This document shows positions 25,910-34,990 of a stretch of 64,000 nucleotides of DNA, piece after piece (position 1 is the stretch's first letter; each line of letters begins with the position of its first letter). The DNA comes from Clostridium magnum DSM 2767 (GTDB lineage: Bacteria > Bacillota > Clostridia > Clostridiales > Clostridiaceae): positions 676,873 through 740,872 of the forward strand of contig NZ_LWAE01000003.1 in assembly GCF_001623875.1 (NCBI RefSeq). Reading direction: 5' to 3'. The notes under the pieces are model-generated. The model had not been told where the DNA came from and ran no database searches. It saw only the letters and a program-made list of their open reading frames with translations. The translations under genes were made by a program, and so were the position numbers.

Positions 25910-27205
25910 ATGAATAAGGAGAGTATTTTAAAAAATCATTATGACTTAGAATCCGTAGAAAATAGAGTAAATCATAACCTTAGTATTTTAAATAAGTTTA
26001 AAAATCTATTGAAATATTTAGGCCCTGCGTTTGTTGTCAGTGTTGCATATATTGATCCTGGTAACTTTGCCACTAATATTAGTGGCGGGTCAATATTTAA
26101 TTATAGTCTTGTATGGGTTATTCTATGGAGTAACTTAATGGCTATATTCCTTCAAATAATGTCTGCAAAATTAGGTATTGCAACAGGAAAAAATCTCACT
26201 CAGATGTGCAGGGAAGTCTTTTCAAAAAGAATGAATTGGTTCTTTTATGTTGTCGCAACGCTTGCTGCAATGGCTACAACAATGGCTGAATTCTTAGGAG
26301 GCGTATTAGGTTTTTACTTATTATTTGGTATTCCTCTATCCTATTCTGCTATATTAACTGCAATAGTAACCTTCATAATTATATATTTACAGAAATATGG
26401 TCAAAGAGTCGTTGAAATTATTATAACTTTACTTGTTGCTGTTATCTGTGTTTCCTATACTATAGAATTGTTTCTTGCAAAACCTGAATGGCCACAGGTA
26501 GCACTTCATACTTTAATCCCCTCTCTCCCAAATGGTCAAGCAGTTTTAATTGCAGTCGGTATGTTGGGAGCTACAGTAATGCCACATGTTATATATCTTC
26601 ATTCTCAACTGGTTCAGTGCCGTAATACCGGATTGACATTAGACGAAAAGAAAAAACACTTACGTATGGAAAAGGTTGATATTTTTATAGCAATGAATAT
26701 TGCATTTATTGTAAATGCTGCCATGGTTGTAGTATCTGCTTCAGTATTCTACAGTCGAGGAATATCTGTTGATTCAATAGAACAGGCTCATAGATCATTG
26801 GAACCACTTTTAGGCGGACTATCAAGTGGAGCATTTGGAGCAGCCTTGCTTGCCTCAGGTTTTTCATCCTCTTCTGTAGGTGCAATGGCAGGAGAAACGA
26901 TTATGGATGGTTTTGTAGATCTGAAAATTCCTATAACTATTAGGAGGCTAATAACCATGCTTCCTGGAGTGATTGTTATTGTAGTTGGTGTAAATCCAAT
27001 GAAAGCACTCTTAATGAGTCAAGTATGTTTGAGTTTTGTACTTCCTGTCGCAATTATTTCCATGCTAAAAATCACCAGCAGGAAAGACTTAATGGGAGAC
27101 TTTGTTAACAAACCTTTTGTTAAATCACTAGGTTGGATAATTGCAACATTAATTATCGGTATGAATGCTGTTTTACTGTATCTAACTTTTACAGGAAATG
27201 TATAA
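25910..27205 (+). CDS. mntH: NRAMP-family Mn2+ transporter
   Basis: A 431-residue protein with 11 predicted TM helices. It has the classic NRAMP transition-metal site: DPGNFATN in TM1 and ATVMPHVIYLHSQ in TM6 (Met retained). Start ATG follows AAAAAGGTGGG. It imports Mn2+ (and possibly Fe2+) with protons. It contrasts with the NRAMP-related protein at 28626-29879, whose site is of the Mg2+ type. Upstream DtxR-like operators imply metal-dependent repression, although the adjacent repressor gene is broken. Confidence 0.92.
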   Translation: MNKESILKNHYDLESVENRVNHNLSILNKFKNLLKYLGPAFVVSVAYIDPGNFATNISGGSIFNYSLVWVILWSNLMAIFLQIMSAKLGIATGKNLTQMCREVFSKRMNWFFYVVATLAAMATTMAEFLGGVLGFYLLFGIPLSYSAILTAIVTFIIIYLQKYGQRVVEIIITLLVAVICVSYTIELFLAKPEWPQVALHTLIPSLPNGQAVLIAVGMLGATVMPHVIYLHSQLVQCRNTGLTLDEKKKHLRMEKVDIFIAMNIAFIVNAAMVVVSASVFYSRGISVDSIEQAHRSLEPLLGGLSSGAFGAALLASGFSSSSVGAMAGETIMDGFVDLKIPITIRRLITMLPGVIVIVVGVNPMKALLMSQVCLSFVLPVAIISMLKITSRKDLMGDFVNKPFVKSLGWIIATLIIGMNAVLLYLTFTGNV

Positions 27206-27311
27206 GCAAATATTATTTATACTTATGTTATCATAAGAAAGAAAAAACATTTTTAATTTATATACAACAAAAACTTAATATTACTAAAAATAAATTAAAC
27301 ACAATCATACC

Positions 27312-27390
27312 AATAATAAATGCTTCTACAATCTAAACTCATTCCTTTTTAACTTTAAGGAATATTTCCATTGTAGAAGCATTTATTATT
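27312..27390. terminator. Long perfect inverted repeat, terminator of mntH
   Basis: 21-bp arms (27312-27332 and 27370-27390, core ATGCTTCTACAAT / ATTGTAGAAGCAT) are perfectly complementary, with a nested ATTCC/GGAAT in the loop, followed by TTTTTATAT. The right arm lies inside the end of the converging kinase-like remnant. Confidence 0.75.
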
Positions 27391-28145
27391 TTTTATATAA
27401 TTACTTTCTAATTCCCAAAAGTCCTTTTCAACATCATAAATACTTTTATATTCATCATCTAAACCCAGCAATCTTTTCAAAAATCCTACTTCCTTTAAGG
27501 ATAATTCAAGTTCATTATACCAAGGTTGTGATTTTGTATTAGTTTTTTTAAAAGAAGAATAATAGAAATGAAGAAGTAAGTGTCCAAAATAATAGAAATC
27601 TACAGAATGAATATATCTCTCATTATTTACTAATCTAGCAAGTCCAAAATTAATAAGATAGACTTCTTCATCATTATTTTTTATTGTATCAATTATTTTA
27701 GGAATTGATGGATAATCAATATCTAAAAGTATTTTTTCCTCAAAGATGACTTTATTACCACTTTTCTTAAGTGCTTTAGGCTTAATATCTTTTAAAATGT
27801 ATTCTTTATCATCTAAATCGACCAAATAATATATCCCAAACCGACCTTCACCTATTAACCTTATGACCTTATATCCACCAAGCAAATAACCTGGTGGATA
27901 CGTCTTTCTTCTCCAAAAGGTATCATGACTATGAACTTTTATACCTTCTTTTACCATACCCTTGGTCTGAATGATGGCTGTGTGGGAGTGATGTGAATAG
28001 TGTTTACTATGTCTCTTACTTGATCTAGAAAAGGAACTAAGCATTCCCAATATACGCCCAAAAGTCCTTCTCGCTTATAATAATTACTACCTCTGTGATT
28101 ATCACCATAATGTCTTTTTCCTGATGATCTTGAAAAGAAACTCAT
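27355..28145 (-). pseudogene. Kinase-like gene, copy 1: frameshifted and lacking the catalytic loop
   Basis: The N-terminal part starts at ATG 28145 (MSFFSRSSGKRHYGDNHRGS). A one-base loss in a G run near 28065, relative to copy 2, shifts it out of frame from the rest. The kinase lobe (YPPGYLLGGYKVIRLIGEGR, with the Ala-x-Lys-like ILKDIKP) then jumps from TIKNNDEEVY directly to LINFGLARL. Compared with copy 2 (34991-35725), about 60 residues holding the hinge and HRD catalytic loop are absent, and DFG reads NFG. A catalytically active kinase is therefore excluded. A non-catalytic product from TTG at 28050 is possible. Confidence 0.75.
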
Positions 28146-28264
28146 TCAATACACCCCTTTTTAAATTGATTTTTATTAATACGTATCAAATCAATTATCA
28201 ATTGCAATTATAATATGTATTTCAATAATACGATACAAAGTCTTGATTATTAATAATTGGTGTG

Positions 28265-28561
28265 GTAAAATTCGACTAAGATTTTACACTAAATTACATT
28301 GAATATGTTAAAAAATCAGATTTGAACAACTCTAGTGATATAAATATAAAAGAAGCTTTCCTTGTCACATTCGGATTAACTTTCAACAACTTAGGCACTG
28401 GCGTAGCAACCAGTATAACAGGAGTTAGTATTCAATTTACAGTCATGTTTACATTTATATTTAGTATTCTTACAATTATATTTGATCAATTATTAGCTAT
28501 AAAAAGTATACTTTGTTATAAAAAACTGGCATCATTATATAGACACCAGTTTTATGGATAA
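28265..28561 (+). pseudogene. Remnant of a YtaF/MntP-type membrane protein
   Basis: The plus-strand reading SSDINIKEAFLVTFGLTFNN followed by LGTGVATSITG matches the start of the second half of YtaF-like (MntP-related) membrane proteins, where the two repeats meet. The N-terminal three helices are missing, and the frame ends after about 80 codons. No ribosome binding site is seen. It probably derives from a metal-exporter or sporulation membrane protein gene lost by deletion. Confidence 0.6.
28518..28556 (-). terminator. Terminator of the Mg transporter operon
   Basis: On the minus strand AAACTGG pairs with CCAGTTT, followed by TTTTATAAC. It lies about 70 nt beyond the stop of the NRAMP-related transporter. 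Confidence 0.65.
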
Positions 28562-28625
28562 ATCATGTATTTTTTTACACTACCTATTTCATTTGCTGCT
28601 CTTGTCTTTTTTGTATTATTAGTTT

Positions 28626-29879
28626 TTATTTTTTTAAAGCAGTTATAATAGGCTCAAAAGTTAAAATTGCTGTTAATATAATTAAAACTACGATAGTTAT
28701 CCATCCAATTATATTTTTAATTCTACTGTTCACATACTCACCCATAATCTCCTTATTGTTTACCATAAGCATCATACAGATTAAAACTACTGGCAGTAAC
28801 ACACCATTTATAACCTGTGACCATAATGTTATCTGGATTAAGGGTGCTCCAGGAATTAATATGATAGCAATTCCAACAATAACTATTATAGTAAATAGCG
28901 TAAAAAACTCTGGTGCTTCTTTTAATGTTTTATCTATACCAGCTTCAAAACCAAAAGCTTCACAAATATAAAATGCTGTAGCTAGCGGAAGTATTGTAGC
29001 TGAGAAAATAGAAGCTATAAATAGTCCAAAAGCAAAAATTTGAGAAGCAAAAGCACCAGCAAGTGGTTTTAATGCTAATGCAGCATCTTTAGCCTCTTCT
29101 ATTTGAATTCCACTTTTATGAAGTGTTGCTCCACAAGCTACAATTATAAAGAAAGCAACTACTACTGTAATAATACTACCAACAACTACATCCCAAATTT
29201 CATATTTAAAATCTTCAACCTTAAGACCTTTTTCAATAACTGCAGACTGCATATAAAACTGCATCCAAGGAGCAATAGTCGTTCCCACCATACCAATAAC
29301 CATACCTATATAGTCAAGATTAGTTTCAATAGTAGGATGAATTATAGCACTACCTATTTCATGCCAATCTGGTTTAGCAAGAAACGCAGAAGCAACATAG
29401 GATAACAGGAATATACTAAAAACCAAAAATATTTTTTCTGTAGTTCTGTAGGTACCCTTTACAACTAGAATCCATACCGCAATAGCTGCCAGCGGCACTG
29501 ATACATATTTGCTTATTCCAAAAACTTGCATACTACCAGCAACACCTGCAAATTCAGTAGCCGTATTTCCTATATCTGCAATAATTAATCCAATGAATAT
29601 AAAGAATGTTATCCTAACACCAAAATTTTCCCTAATTAAGTCTGCCAATCCTTTTCCTGTAACTATACCCATTCTAGCATTCATTTCCTGTACTACAAGA
29701 AGTACTATAAAGCACGGAATTAATGACCAAAGCAATTTATATCCATAGGTGGCACCAGCTACAGAATATGTTGTAATACCACCTGCATCGTTATCTACAC
29801 TACCGGTTATAATTCCAGGACCTAAAACGCTTAAAAATATTAATAAATTTGCCACCCATGTTTTTCTTTTTGCATTCAT
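28626..29879 (-). CDS. NRAMP-related magnesium transporter (NRMT type)
   Basis: A 417-residue polytopic NRAMP-fold protein. TM1 has SVDNDAGGITTYSVAG in place of DPGN, and TM6 has GTTIAPWMQF, where the metal-coordinating Met of transition-metal NRAMPs is replaced by Ala. These changes fit the NRMT branch shown to transport Mg2+. ATG 29879 has GGGAGGTGG upstream. It is the second gene of an operon whose leader is an M-box Mg2+ riboswitch, and it follows a PRC/MgtE_N/CBS protein. The riboswitch and the motif changes support Mg2+ import independently of each other. Confidence 0.9.
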   Translation of the reverse strand: MNAKRKTWVANLLIFLSVLGPGIITGSVDNDAGGITTYSVAGATYGYKLLWSLIPCFIVLLVVQEMNARMGIVTGKGLADLIRENFGVRITFFIFIGLIIADIGNTATEFAGVAGSMQVFGISKYVSVPLAAIAVWILVVKGTYRTTEKIFLVFSIFLLSYVASAFLAKPDWHEIGSAIIHPTIETNLDYIGMVIGMVGTTIAPWMQFYMQSAVIEKGLKVEDFKYEIWDVVVGSIITVVVAFFIIVACGATLHKSGIQIEEAKDAALALKPLAGAFASQIFAFGLFIASIFSATILPLATAFYICEAFGFEAGIDKTLKEAPEFFTLFTIIVIVGIAIILIPGAPLIQITLWSQVINGVLLPVVLICMMLMVNNKEIMGEYVNSRIKNIIGWITIVVLIILTAILTFEPIITALKK

Positions 29880-29893
29880 TCTTCCACCTCCCA

Positions 29894-31120
29894 TTATCTG
29901 TACCTCTTATTGTACTTAGTAAGTTCATGAACAATATCATTTACACTTACAATTCCAATTAGATGCATTTGTTCGTCAACTACAGGCATGGCAAATAAGT
30001 TATATTTTGATACATCTCTAACCAATTCGCTTATTTCATCTGTATCCTTCATATATATAACTTCCTTAGTCATAACATCTTCTAACTTTTTATCATCCTC
30101 AGCAATAATTAAATCTCTTAAAGATACTGCACCCTTAAGTTTATGAGTATCACTTACAACATAAACATAATAAACTTGATCAACTTCCTCTGTTGATTGA
30201 CGAATATCATTTATTGCATCAGCTACTGTGCTATCCGCTGGACATGATATAAAATCAGTATTCATAATACTTCCAACTAAATATTCTTCATAATCCATAA
30301 GCTCTCTTATTTCGTCTGAAGCTTCTTTTTCCATATTATTAAGCAATTCTTCTGCTTTATTTTCATTTAATCCATCTAAGACGTCGGCCGCCTCGTCTGC
30401 AGGCATTTCTTCTAAAATATCAGCTGCCTTGTCCGTAGATAATGTTCTAAGCAAGTTTATCTGTACATCTTCTTCTAGCTCTTCTAATACATCTGCAGCT
30501 TTTGCGGTATCTAATGTTGAAAAAATAATTGCACCTGTATTTACATCAAAATCTTCAATTATATCTGCAAGGTCTGAAGGATGAAGTGTGTGTAATTTAT
30601 TATAAGTCTTTGAAAGAAAAATATCTTTTGAAGCAAAAGCTGTTTGAACATCATCCCATAACATTAGTTTACTTGATACTTTAAGTCCTAATTTTTTTAA
30701 CGGTTTAGCAATTCCAATCCTTCTTAAAACTCCGTCCATACCAATATCTACTGCAGCAATGAACATACCTGAAGATAAAATAACTAACCTAACATCGTTA
30801 GCTCTAACTACCTTTCTGCCGTTAACATCAATAATTTGTTTATCCAAAACATACTTCTTCAATAGCATGTAATCACCTAAATCTTTTTCTTCAACTTTAT
30901 TACATACTAATACATACTGGCCTTTTTCTTTGGAAACATTAATATTATCAAAATCAATAAATTTTACTCCTTCTTTTGTTTTAACAACAGCAATAGTAAT
31001 TTTAGGGTTTTTAAAGTTTATATCAACAGCTAAATCTTTCAAAGTTCCTACTACTTCTTTATTATCATTATAGATTTTGTTACTTAGTATTCTGCTTAAA
31101 TAAACACTTCTAAGTTGCAT
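29894..31120 (-). CDS. PRC-barrel, MgtE_N and CBS domain protein (Mg2+ sensor-like)
   Basis: A 408-residue soluble protein. PRC-barrel-like domains span about 1-160 (two copies: VYLSRILSNKIYN and YVLDKQIIDVNG). An MgtE_N superhelix spans about 185-270 (DLADIIEDF, AADVLEELEED, AADILEEMPADEAADVL). Two CBS domains follow (about 275-400: GSIMNTDFISCPAD and MTKEVIYMKD). It lacks the MgtE transmembrane domain. In MgtE the N and CBS domains bind Mg2+ and gate the channel, so here the sensor module is probably a separate protein acting on the NRMT transporter encoded 14 nt downstream. ATG 31120 has AAAGGAGAG upstream. Confidence 0.88.
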   Translation of the reverse strand: MQLRSVYLSRILSNKIYNDNKEVVGTLKDLAVDINFKNPKITIAVVKTKEGVKFIDFDNINVSKEKGQYVLVCNKVEEKDLGDYMLLKKYVLDKQIIDVNGRKVVRANDVRLVILSSGMFIAAVDIGMDGVLRRIGIAKPLKKLGLKVSSKLMLWDDVQTAFASKDIFLSKTYNKLHTLHPSDLADIIEDFDVNTGAIIFSTLDTAKAADVLEELEEDVQINLLRTLSTDKAADILEEMPADEAADVLDGLNENKAEELLNNMEKEASDEIRELMDYEEYLVGSIMNTDFISCPADSTVADAINDIRQSTEEVDQVYYVYVVSDTHKLKGAVSLRDLIIAEDDKKLEDVMTKEVIYMKDTDEISELVRDVSKYNLFAMPVVDEQMHLIGIVSVNDIVHELTKYNKRYR

Positions 31121-31332
31121 TGTACACTCTCCTTTTCTTTTAGGGTGCACAATACAAAGTTTAATGCAAGTACACCCTTACTACATTTTTAAATAATAAA
31201 TTTCTAATTTTAATATGAACATTTTTATAATTCGGGGCACCGTCCATTAAACTTATCACTCTCCTTAGATTTCCAACCTAAAATAATTCTTATACATTTT
31301 ATTACATAAATACATAAGCATAATTTGGGCAA

Positions 31333-31366
31333 TAAAAAAATCTCTTCACAACAAAATGAAGAGATT
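31333..31366 (-). terminator. Riboswitch-controlled intrinsic terminator
   Basis: AATCTCTTCA pairs with TGAAGAGATT (10 bp, 8-nt loop), followed by a T7 run on the minus strand. It lies about 40 nt after the M-box and upstream of the first gene, as expected for the expression platform. Confidence 0.88.
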
Positions 31367-31403
31367 AGATTCCCAAAAAATCCCAAATCAAAAACTAGTA
31401 CAT

Positions 31404-31577
31404 CTTCACTCGTTGAGTTTTGACTCTGTAAAGCTTAGAGCATAAGCATTCATATTTCTATGAATGTTGTCAGCTACATTAAGTAAAACCTTAATCCGGT
31501 AGTACCTGCTGACCCATTGGCGTCTCTCGACATTTCTGGGCAGTAGCGTATATCTATACAGTAACCTCACCTAACAA
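31404..31577 (-). promoter_or_regulatory. M-box (ykoK) magnesium riboswitch
   Basis: The minus strand carries the conserved M-box blocks in order: GTTAGGTGAGG, ATACGCTACTGCCCAGAAA, TGTCGAGAGACGCCAATGGG, TCAGCAG, AATGTAGCTGACAACATTCA, ATGCTTATGCTCTAAGCT and CAACGAGTGAAG. This is a near-complete match to the Mg2+-sensing leader. When Mg2+ is high, the folded M-box should favour the terminator at 31333-31366 and switch off the PRC/MgtE_N/CBS and NRMT genes. Confidence 0.95.
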
Positions 31578-31654
31578 GATTATTTAGTTTTATACAACTA
31601 AGTAAATTAATAAACAACAAGTTCATTATCAATTAATATTGACTTTACATTATT

Positions 31655-31683
31655 ATAATATGCACAAGATGAAATAATGTCAA
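31655..31683 (-). promoter_or_regulatory. Promoter of the M-box transcript
   Basis: Minus-strand TTGACA (31678-31683), a 17-bp spacer and TATTAT (31655-31660), about 75-80 nt upstream of the riboswitch. Confidence 0.7.
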
Positions 31684-31717
31684 TGATTTTTCAAAAAAAA
31701 TATACAATGACTTACAT

Positions 31718-31731
31718 TATCAATTGATAAC
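31718..31731. repeat. TTATCAATTGATAA palindrome
   Basis: A perfect 14-bp palindrome about 35 bp upstream of the M-box promoter. The same core is embedded in a 24-bp palindrome at 36104-36127 upstream of kinase copy 2, and a related CAATTGATAATTG occurs before kinase copy 1. The rest of 31732-31948 shows no gene. Confidence 0.5.
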
Positions 31732-31948
31732 ACTATGCAGTTGATACTTATACTTATTGTCATTAAAATTTATTAATAATGTCGAATTTTCTTATAACTA
31801 CAAATAAAATCATCTCATAATAATAAGAAAGATATAAAAAATGGATACAATATTCGAAATGCATGATTAATGGCTACTCTATAAGAAAATGCGCCAAGGA
31901 AGTTAACTTTTGTACTTCTGTTAATTCCCCATAAGCCTTTGTACATTA

Positions 31949-32224
31949 TCAGTTTTTATTGAACAAATCCTTTATAAAATTATCAATAATCTGTTTAACA
32001 TAACCACTAATAACGTTATTTGGGGAATCTCCAAATACATAATTGAAAATCCTCATAAGCCCGTCAAAAATCTGGGTATGATACTTAACCGCAAGTATCA
32101 TTGCAATTATTATTAAAATTATGAAAATAATCATCATAAACAAGCATCCGGTGAATATCAGCTTTACAGCCTTTTTCCCTAATCTATTCTTCTTTAATTG
32201 ATATAATATTTCCTGAAAATCCAT
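31949..32224 (-). CDS. Small membrane protein
   Basis: A 91-residue protein with one strong TM helix (about 22-46, rich in Ile) and a C-terminal amphipathic tail, NYVFGDSPNNVISGYVKQII. ATG 32224 has AGGTAGGTGATA upstream. A broken second copy of the C-terminal half lies at 34855-34990, so the gene belongs to a duplicated block. Function unknown. Confidence 0.6.
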   Translation of the reverse strand: MDFQEILYQLKKNRLGKKAVKLIFTGCLFMMIIFIILIIIAMILAVKYHTQIFDGLMRIFNYVFGDSPNNVISGYVKQIIDNFIKDLFNKN

Positions 32225-32535
32225 ATTATCACCTACCTTCATAACTACTCTCAAATATTTGGTAAAAACCGTCTTAAACATCAATAATACTCTTACATTC
32301 CTCTTACCTACCCCCTCTTTGATTTTAAAAATAAAAACCTGCGAAACTATGGCTTTAATTAGAAGTCATAATACCACAGGTTTAAGTTCCTATCTGCTGA
32401 TCATATTAGCACAGTCCCTCACATTTGATATTAAAAATGCATTACCTACTCTAAAAGATAATATTATAGCATTAATACAATTATGCCAATTATTCTCTGG
32501 CACTTTAGCAGTTAATTCACATTGAAAATATATTC

Positions 32536-33399
32536 TTAATTATGATCTATATGTACAGTTACATGTATATTTTTTATTTTCTCTTCCAGATCCTTTTCTA
32601 TCTTTTTAATTAGTTTGTGGCTGTCTTTTGCCGTAAGTGCTTCATTTACAGTCATGTGAAAATCAATATGACGTATATTTCCAGATTTTCGTGTCTTCAA
32701 TTTATGAAAATTAATCACTTCTGTTTTATATATTTCTATCACTTCTTTTATTTCTTGTTCTTCCTCATTAGAAAGTCTTGTATCCAGCAATGGATTTAGG
32801 GCACTTTTGCATAAGTGCCATGCCTCTTTTACAATAAGACATGCAACAGCAATAGCAACAATTGGGTCAAGGATACTGATTCCTGTAAATTTTATAAGAA
32901 CCAACCCTATACCAACTCCCAAAGAAGTGTACACGTCGGTTTTTAAATGGAGTGCATCTGCCTCAAGAGCAAGAGAGTCTTCTTCTTTCGCTACTTTATA
33001 AAGGATTCTTGAAACAATTATATTTACTACAGCAGATATGAACATTGCTACTATAGCCATGCCAGTTTCCTCTATCTCTGCAGGATGTGACAATTTTATA
33101 ACAGATTCCTTTATGATTAAAAAAGCCGCTATAAATATTAACAACCCTTCTGCCAGACCAGATATGTTTTCAATTTTGCCATGACCGTAAGGATGTTCTT
33201 CATCTGCCGGTCTTGAAGAAACACGGACAGATAAAAAAGCAATAATAGATGCGACTAAATCCATACCCGAATGAATTGCCTCTGAAACAATACTGACTGA
33301 ACCACTAAGTAGTCCTGCAACCACTTTTAAAATAATAAGAGTTGTATTTGAGACAATTGATAATGCAGCAACCTTAACTTTTCTGTTTGATGATACCAT
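32536..33399 (-). CDS. CDF (cation diffusion facilitator) efflux transporter
   Basis: A 287-residue protein with six TM helices and a cytoplasmic C-terminal domain. TM2 has HSGMD and TM5 has HLKTD, the HxxxD/HxxxD tetrahedral metal site that selects Zn2+, Fe2+ or Mn2+ by family branch. A cytoplasmic His-rich segment (HPYGHGK) lies after TM2, and the C-terminal domain ends ADSH-like: DSHKLIKKIEKDL...HVTVHIDHN. It exports divalent metals. It is one of several metal transporters in this region; metal specificity is not resolved. Confidence 0.9.
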   Translation of the reverse strand: MVSSNRKVKVAALSIVSNTTLIILKVVAGLLSGSVSIVSEAIHSGMDLVASIIAFLSVRVSSRPADEEHPYGHGKIENISGLAEGLLIFIAAFLIIKESVIKLSHPAEIEETGMAIVAMFISAVVNIIVSRILYKVAKEEDSLALEADALHLKTDVYTSLGVGIGLVLIKFTGISILDPIVAIAVACLIVKEAWHLCKSALNPLLDTRLSNEEEQEIKEVIEIYKTEVINFHKLKTRKSGNIRHIDFHMTVNEALTAKDSHKLIKKIEKDLEEKIKNIHVTVHIDHN

Positions 33400-33440
33400 A
33401 GGTTTAAATTCTCCTTTAAAATAAAAATTGTATAATATAA

Positions 33441-33605
33441 TTATAGCCCTACATATTTTTTAAGCTCCAGCTTTTCATTTTCCATAGCATCTTTTAAGCT
33501 TTTAGTATTAATATTTGCAATATTATTTGAAATTACTCTAGACCTTTCAACTGTAGCATCTACAGACCTTTTTATTAGTTCATAACTACTTATCTTATTT
33601 ATCAT
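33441..33605 (-). pseudogene. FlgB N-terminus-like 54-codon fragment
   Basis: The minus strand encodes MINKISSYELIKRSVDATVE followed by RSRVISNNIANINTKSLKDA. The ISNNIANxNT motif is the signature of the N-terminal helix of flagellar rod protein FlgB. The product stops at about 54 residues, whereas FlgB is about 130, and no other flagellar gene is nearby. It is either a decayed remnant or a small protein that reuses the rod-protein helix. Confidence 0.6.
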
Positions 33606-33661
33606 AAGCTCGCCCCATAAAAAGCTGGGATTCTGTAAAACTATATTAATTTAATTCATAC

Positions 33662-34825
33662 TTAAGCCTCAATATTAGCTTGTTCCTGACGTTTTTTTAT
33701 AAGCTTTGTTAAGAAGAGTTTTATTATACCGGCAACAGGTACTGATAAAAGCATCCCAATTACACCCGCTAAAGTACCACCAATAGTTATTGCCATAATT
33801 ACAAAGATTGGATGTAAACCCATGCTATCTCCTACAATTTTAGGGGATATAACAGCACTATCTATCTGTTGAACAGCAATAAGCACAAGCACTGCCCATA
33901 ACGCCATAATAGGGTTAGGGCTAAGAAGACCGACAATAGCTGCTGGAATACAACCAATTAGCGGCCCTACATACGGTATAACATTGGCTATACCAGCAGT
34001 AAAGCCAATAAGAAAGGCAAAATCAATGCCTATAATAGATAGTCCTATGCTACTAATTAAACCAACTATTAAACCATCAAGCAGTTGGCCTCTTATAAAC
34101 TTAGCCATAATATCATTAATTTCAGAGGCAGTTTGATTAAGACTCTTAATTTTACTTTCGTTCATTATAAGACTCATGGAATCCCAATAGAGCTTACTAA
34201 AAAACTCATAATCTTTTAGTAAGTAGAAGGAAATAAACAAACCAATAAAACTATTTATAACACTTTTACTTATACCTGCTGATAATTTAATGATACTGTT
34301 TATAGAAACTAATAAATAGTGATATACTTGCTGTATAGTTTGGGACAAATACTCCTTTATATTCAGTGAAAGACCACTTTGAGCAATCCTTGTATTAATA
34401 TATTCAAAGAACTCATTATAACGCTTTATATAAGCACCAATAGTAGTGAACATACCTGCTAAGGTTTCATTACGACTAATTTGTCCACCAATCATTGCAT
34501 AGATACTATAGACAAGTATAATAAACAAGAAAATTATCACTAAGTATGTTAGTATAACGCTGAACAAATGGGTGTTATATTTAAGTTTTAGATGTTTAAC
34601 TAAAAAAACATTTATTAGCCTTGATAATGGATATAATAAATAAGCAATTATCAAACCAATAATGAGAGGAGAAACTATTGAGAATAAAACCTTAATTATA
34701 CTAGTTATATTGCTCAAAAATTCTCCAAAATTAAAGACTATATTATAGCTAATAAAAATTAGAGTTGCTGCAAGAGCAACATACAGTACATACTTAAGAT
34801 ACTTTCCATCAAATTTGATTTGCAT
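33662..34825 (-). CDS. AI-2E-family (PerM/YdbI-like) membrane permease
   Basis: A 387-residue polytopic protein. It has the family's C-terminal signature segments GIDFAFLIGFTAGIANVIPY and VGPLIGCIPAA, the latter before a Gln-rich helix (LVLIAVQQIDSAVISPKIVG). ATG 34825 is chosen because AAGGAGAATATAATT precedes it. Family members include AI-2 exporters and Na+/H+ or other antiporters, so substrate is open. It sits between two copies of a duplicated small-gene block. Confidence 0.87.
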   Translation of the reverse strand: MQIKFDGKYLKYVLYVALAATLIFISYNIVFNFGEFLSNITSIIKVLFSIVSPLIIGLIIAYLLYPLSRLINVFLVKHLKLKYNTHLFSVILTYLVIIFLFIILVYSIYAMIGGQISRNETLAGMFTTIGAYIKRYNEFFEYINTRIAQSGLSLNIKEYLSQTIQQVYHYLLVSINSIIKLSAGISKSVINSFIGLFISFYLLKDYEFFSKLYWDSMSLIMNESKIKSLNQTASEINDIMAKFIRGQLLDGLIVGLISSIGLSIIGIDFAFLIGFTAGIANVIPYVGPLIGCIPAAIVGLLSPNPIMALWAVLVLIAVQQIDSAVISPKIVGDSMGLHPIFVIMAITIGGTLAGVIGMLLSVPVAGIIKLFLTKLIKKRQEQANIEA

Positions 34826-34854
34826 AATTATATTCTCCTTGCTTTTGTACATTA

Positions 34855-34990
34855 TTAGTTTTCATTAAATAGATTCTTTATAAAAATATCGTCAATCTAT
34901 TTAAGAAAGCCCATAATAACATTAACCGGCGAATGCCTAAATATAAAATCGAAAATCTTTATAAACTTTTTTAGTTCTGCATTTTTACTA
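34855..34990 (-). pseudogene. Partial copy of the 91-residue membrane protein
   Basis: The minus-strand reading DFIFRHSPVNVIMGFLK, a stop, then IDDIFIKNLFNEN aligns with the C-terminus of the protein at 31949-32224 (NYVFGDSPNNVISGYVK..IIDNFIKDLFNKN). The N-terminal TM helix is missing and one codon is a nonsense codon. Confidence 0.75.

Noticed and set aside
32259..32525. An 88-codon plus-strand frame between the small membrane protein and the CDF gene
   Set aside because: No RBS, no recognisable motif, and partly formed by an AAACCTG...CAGGTTT hairpin; not convincing as a gene.
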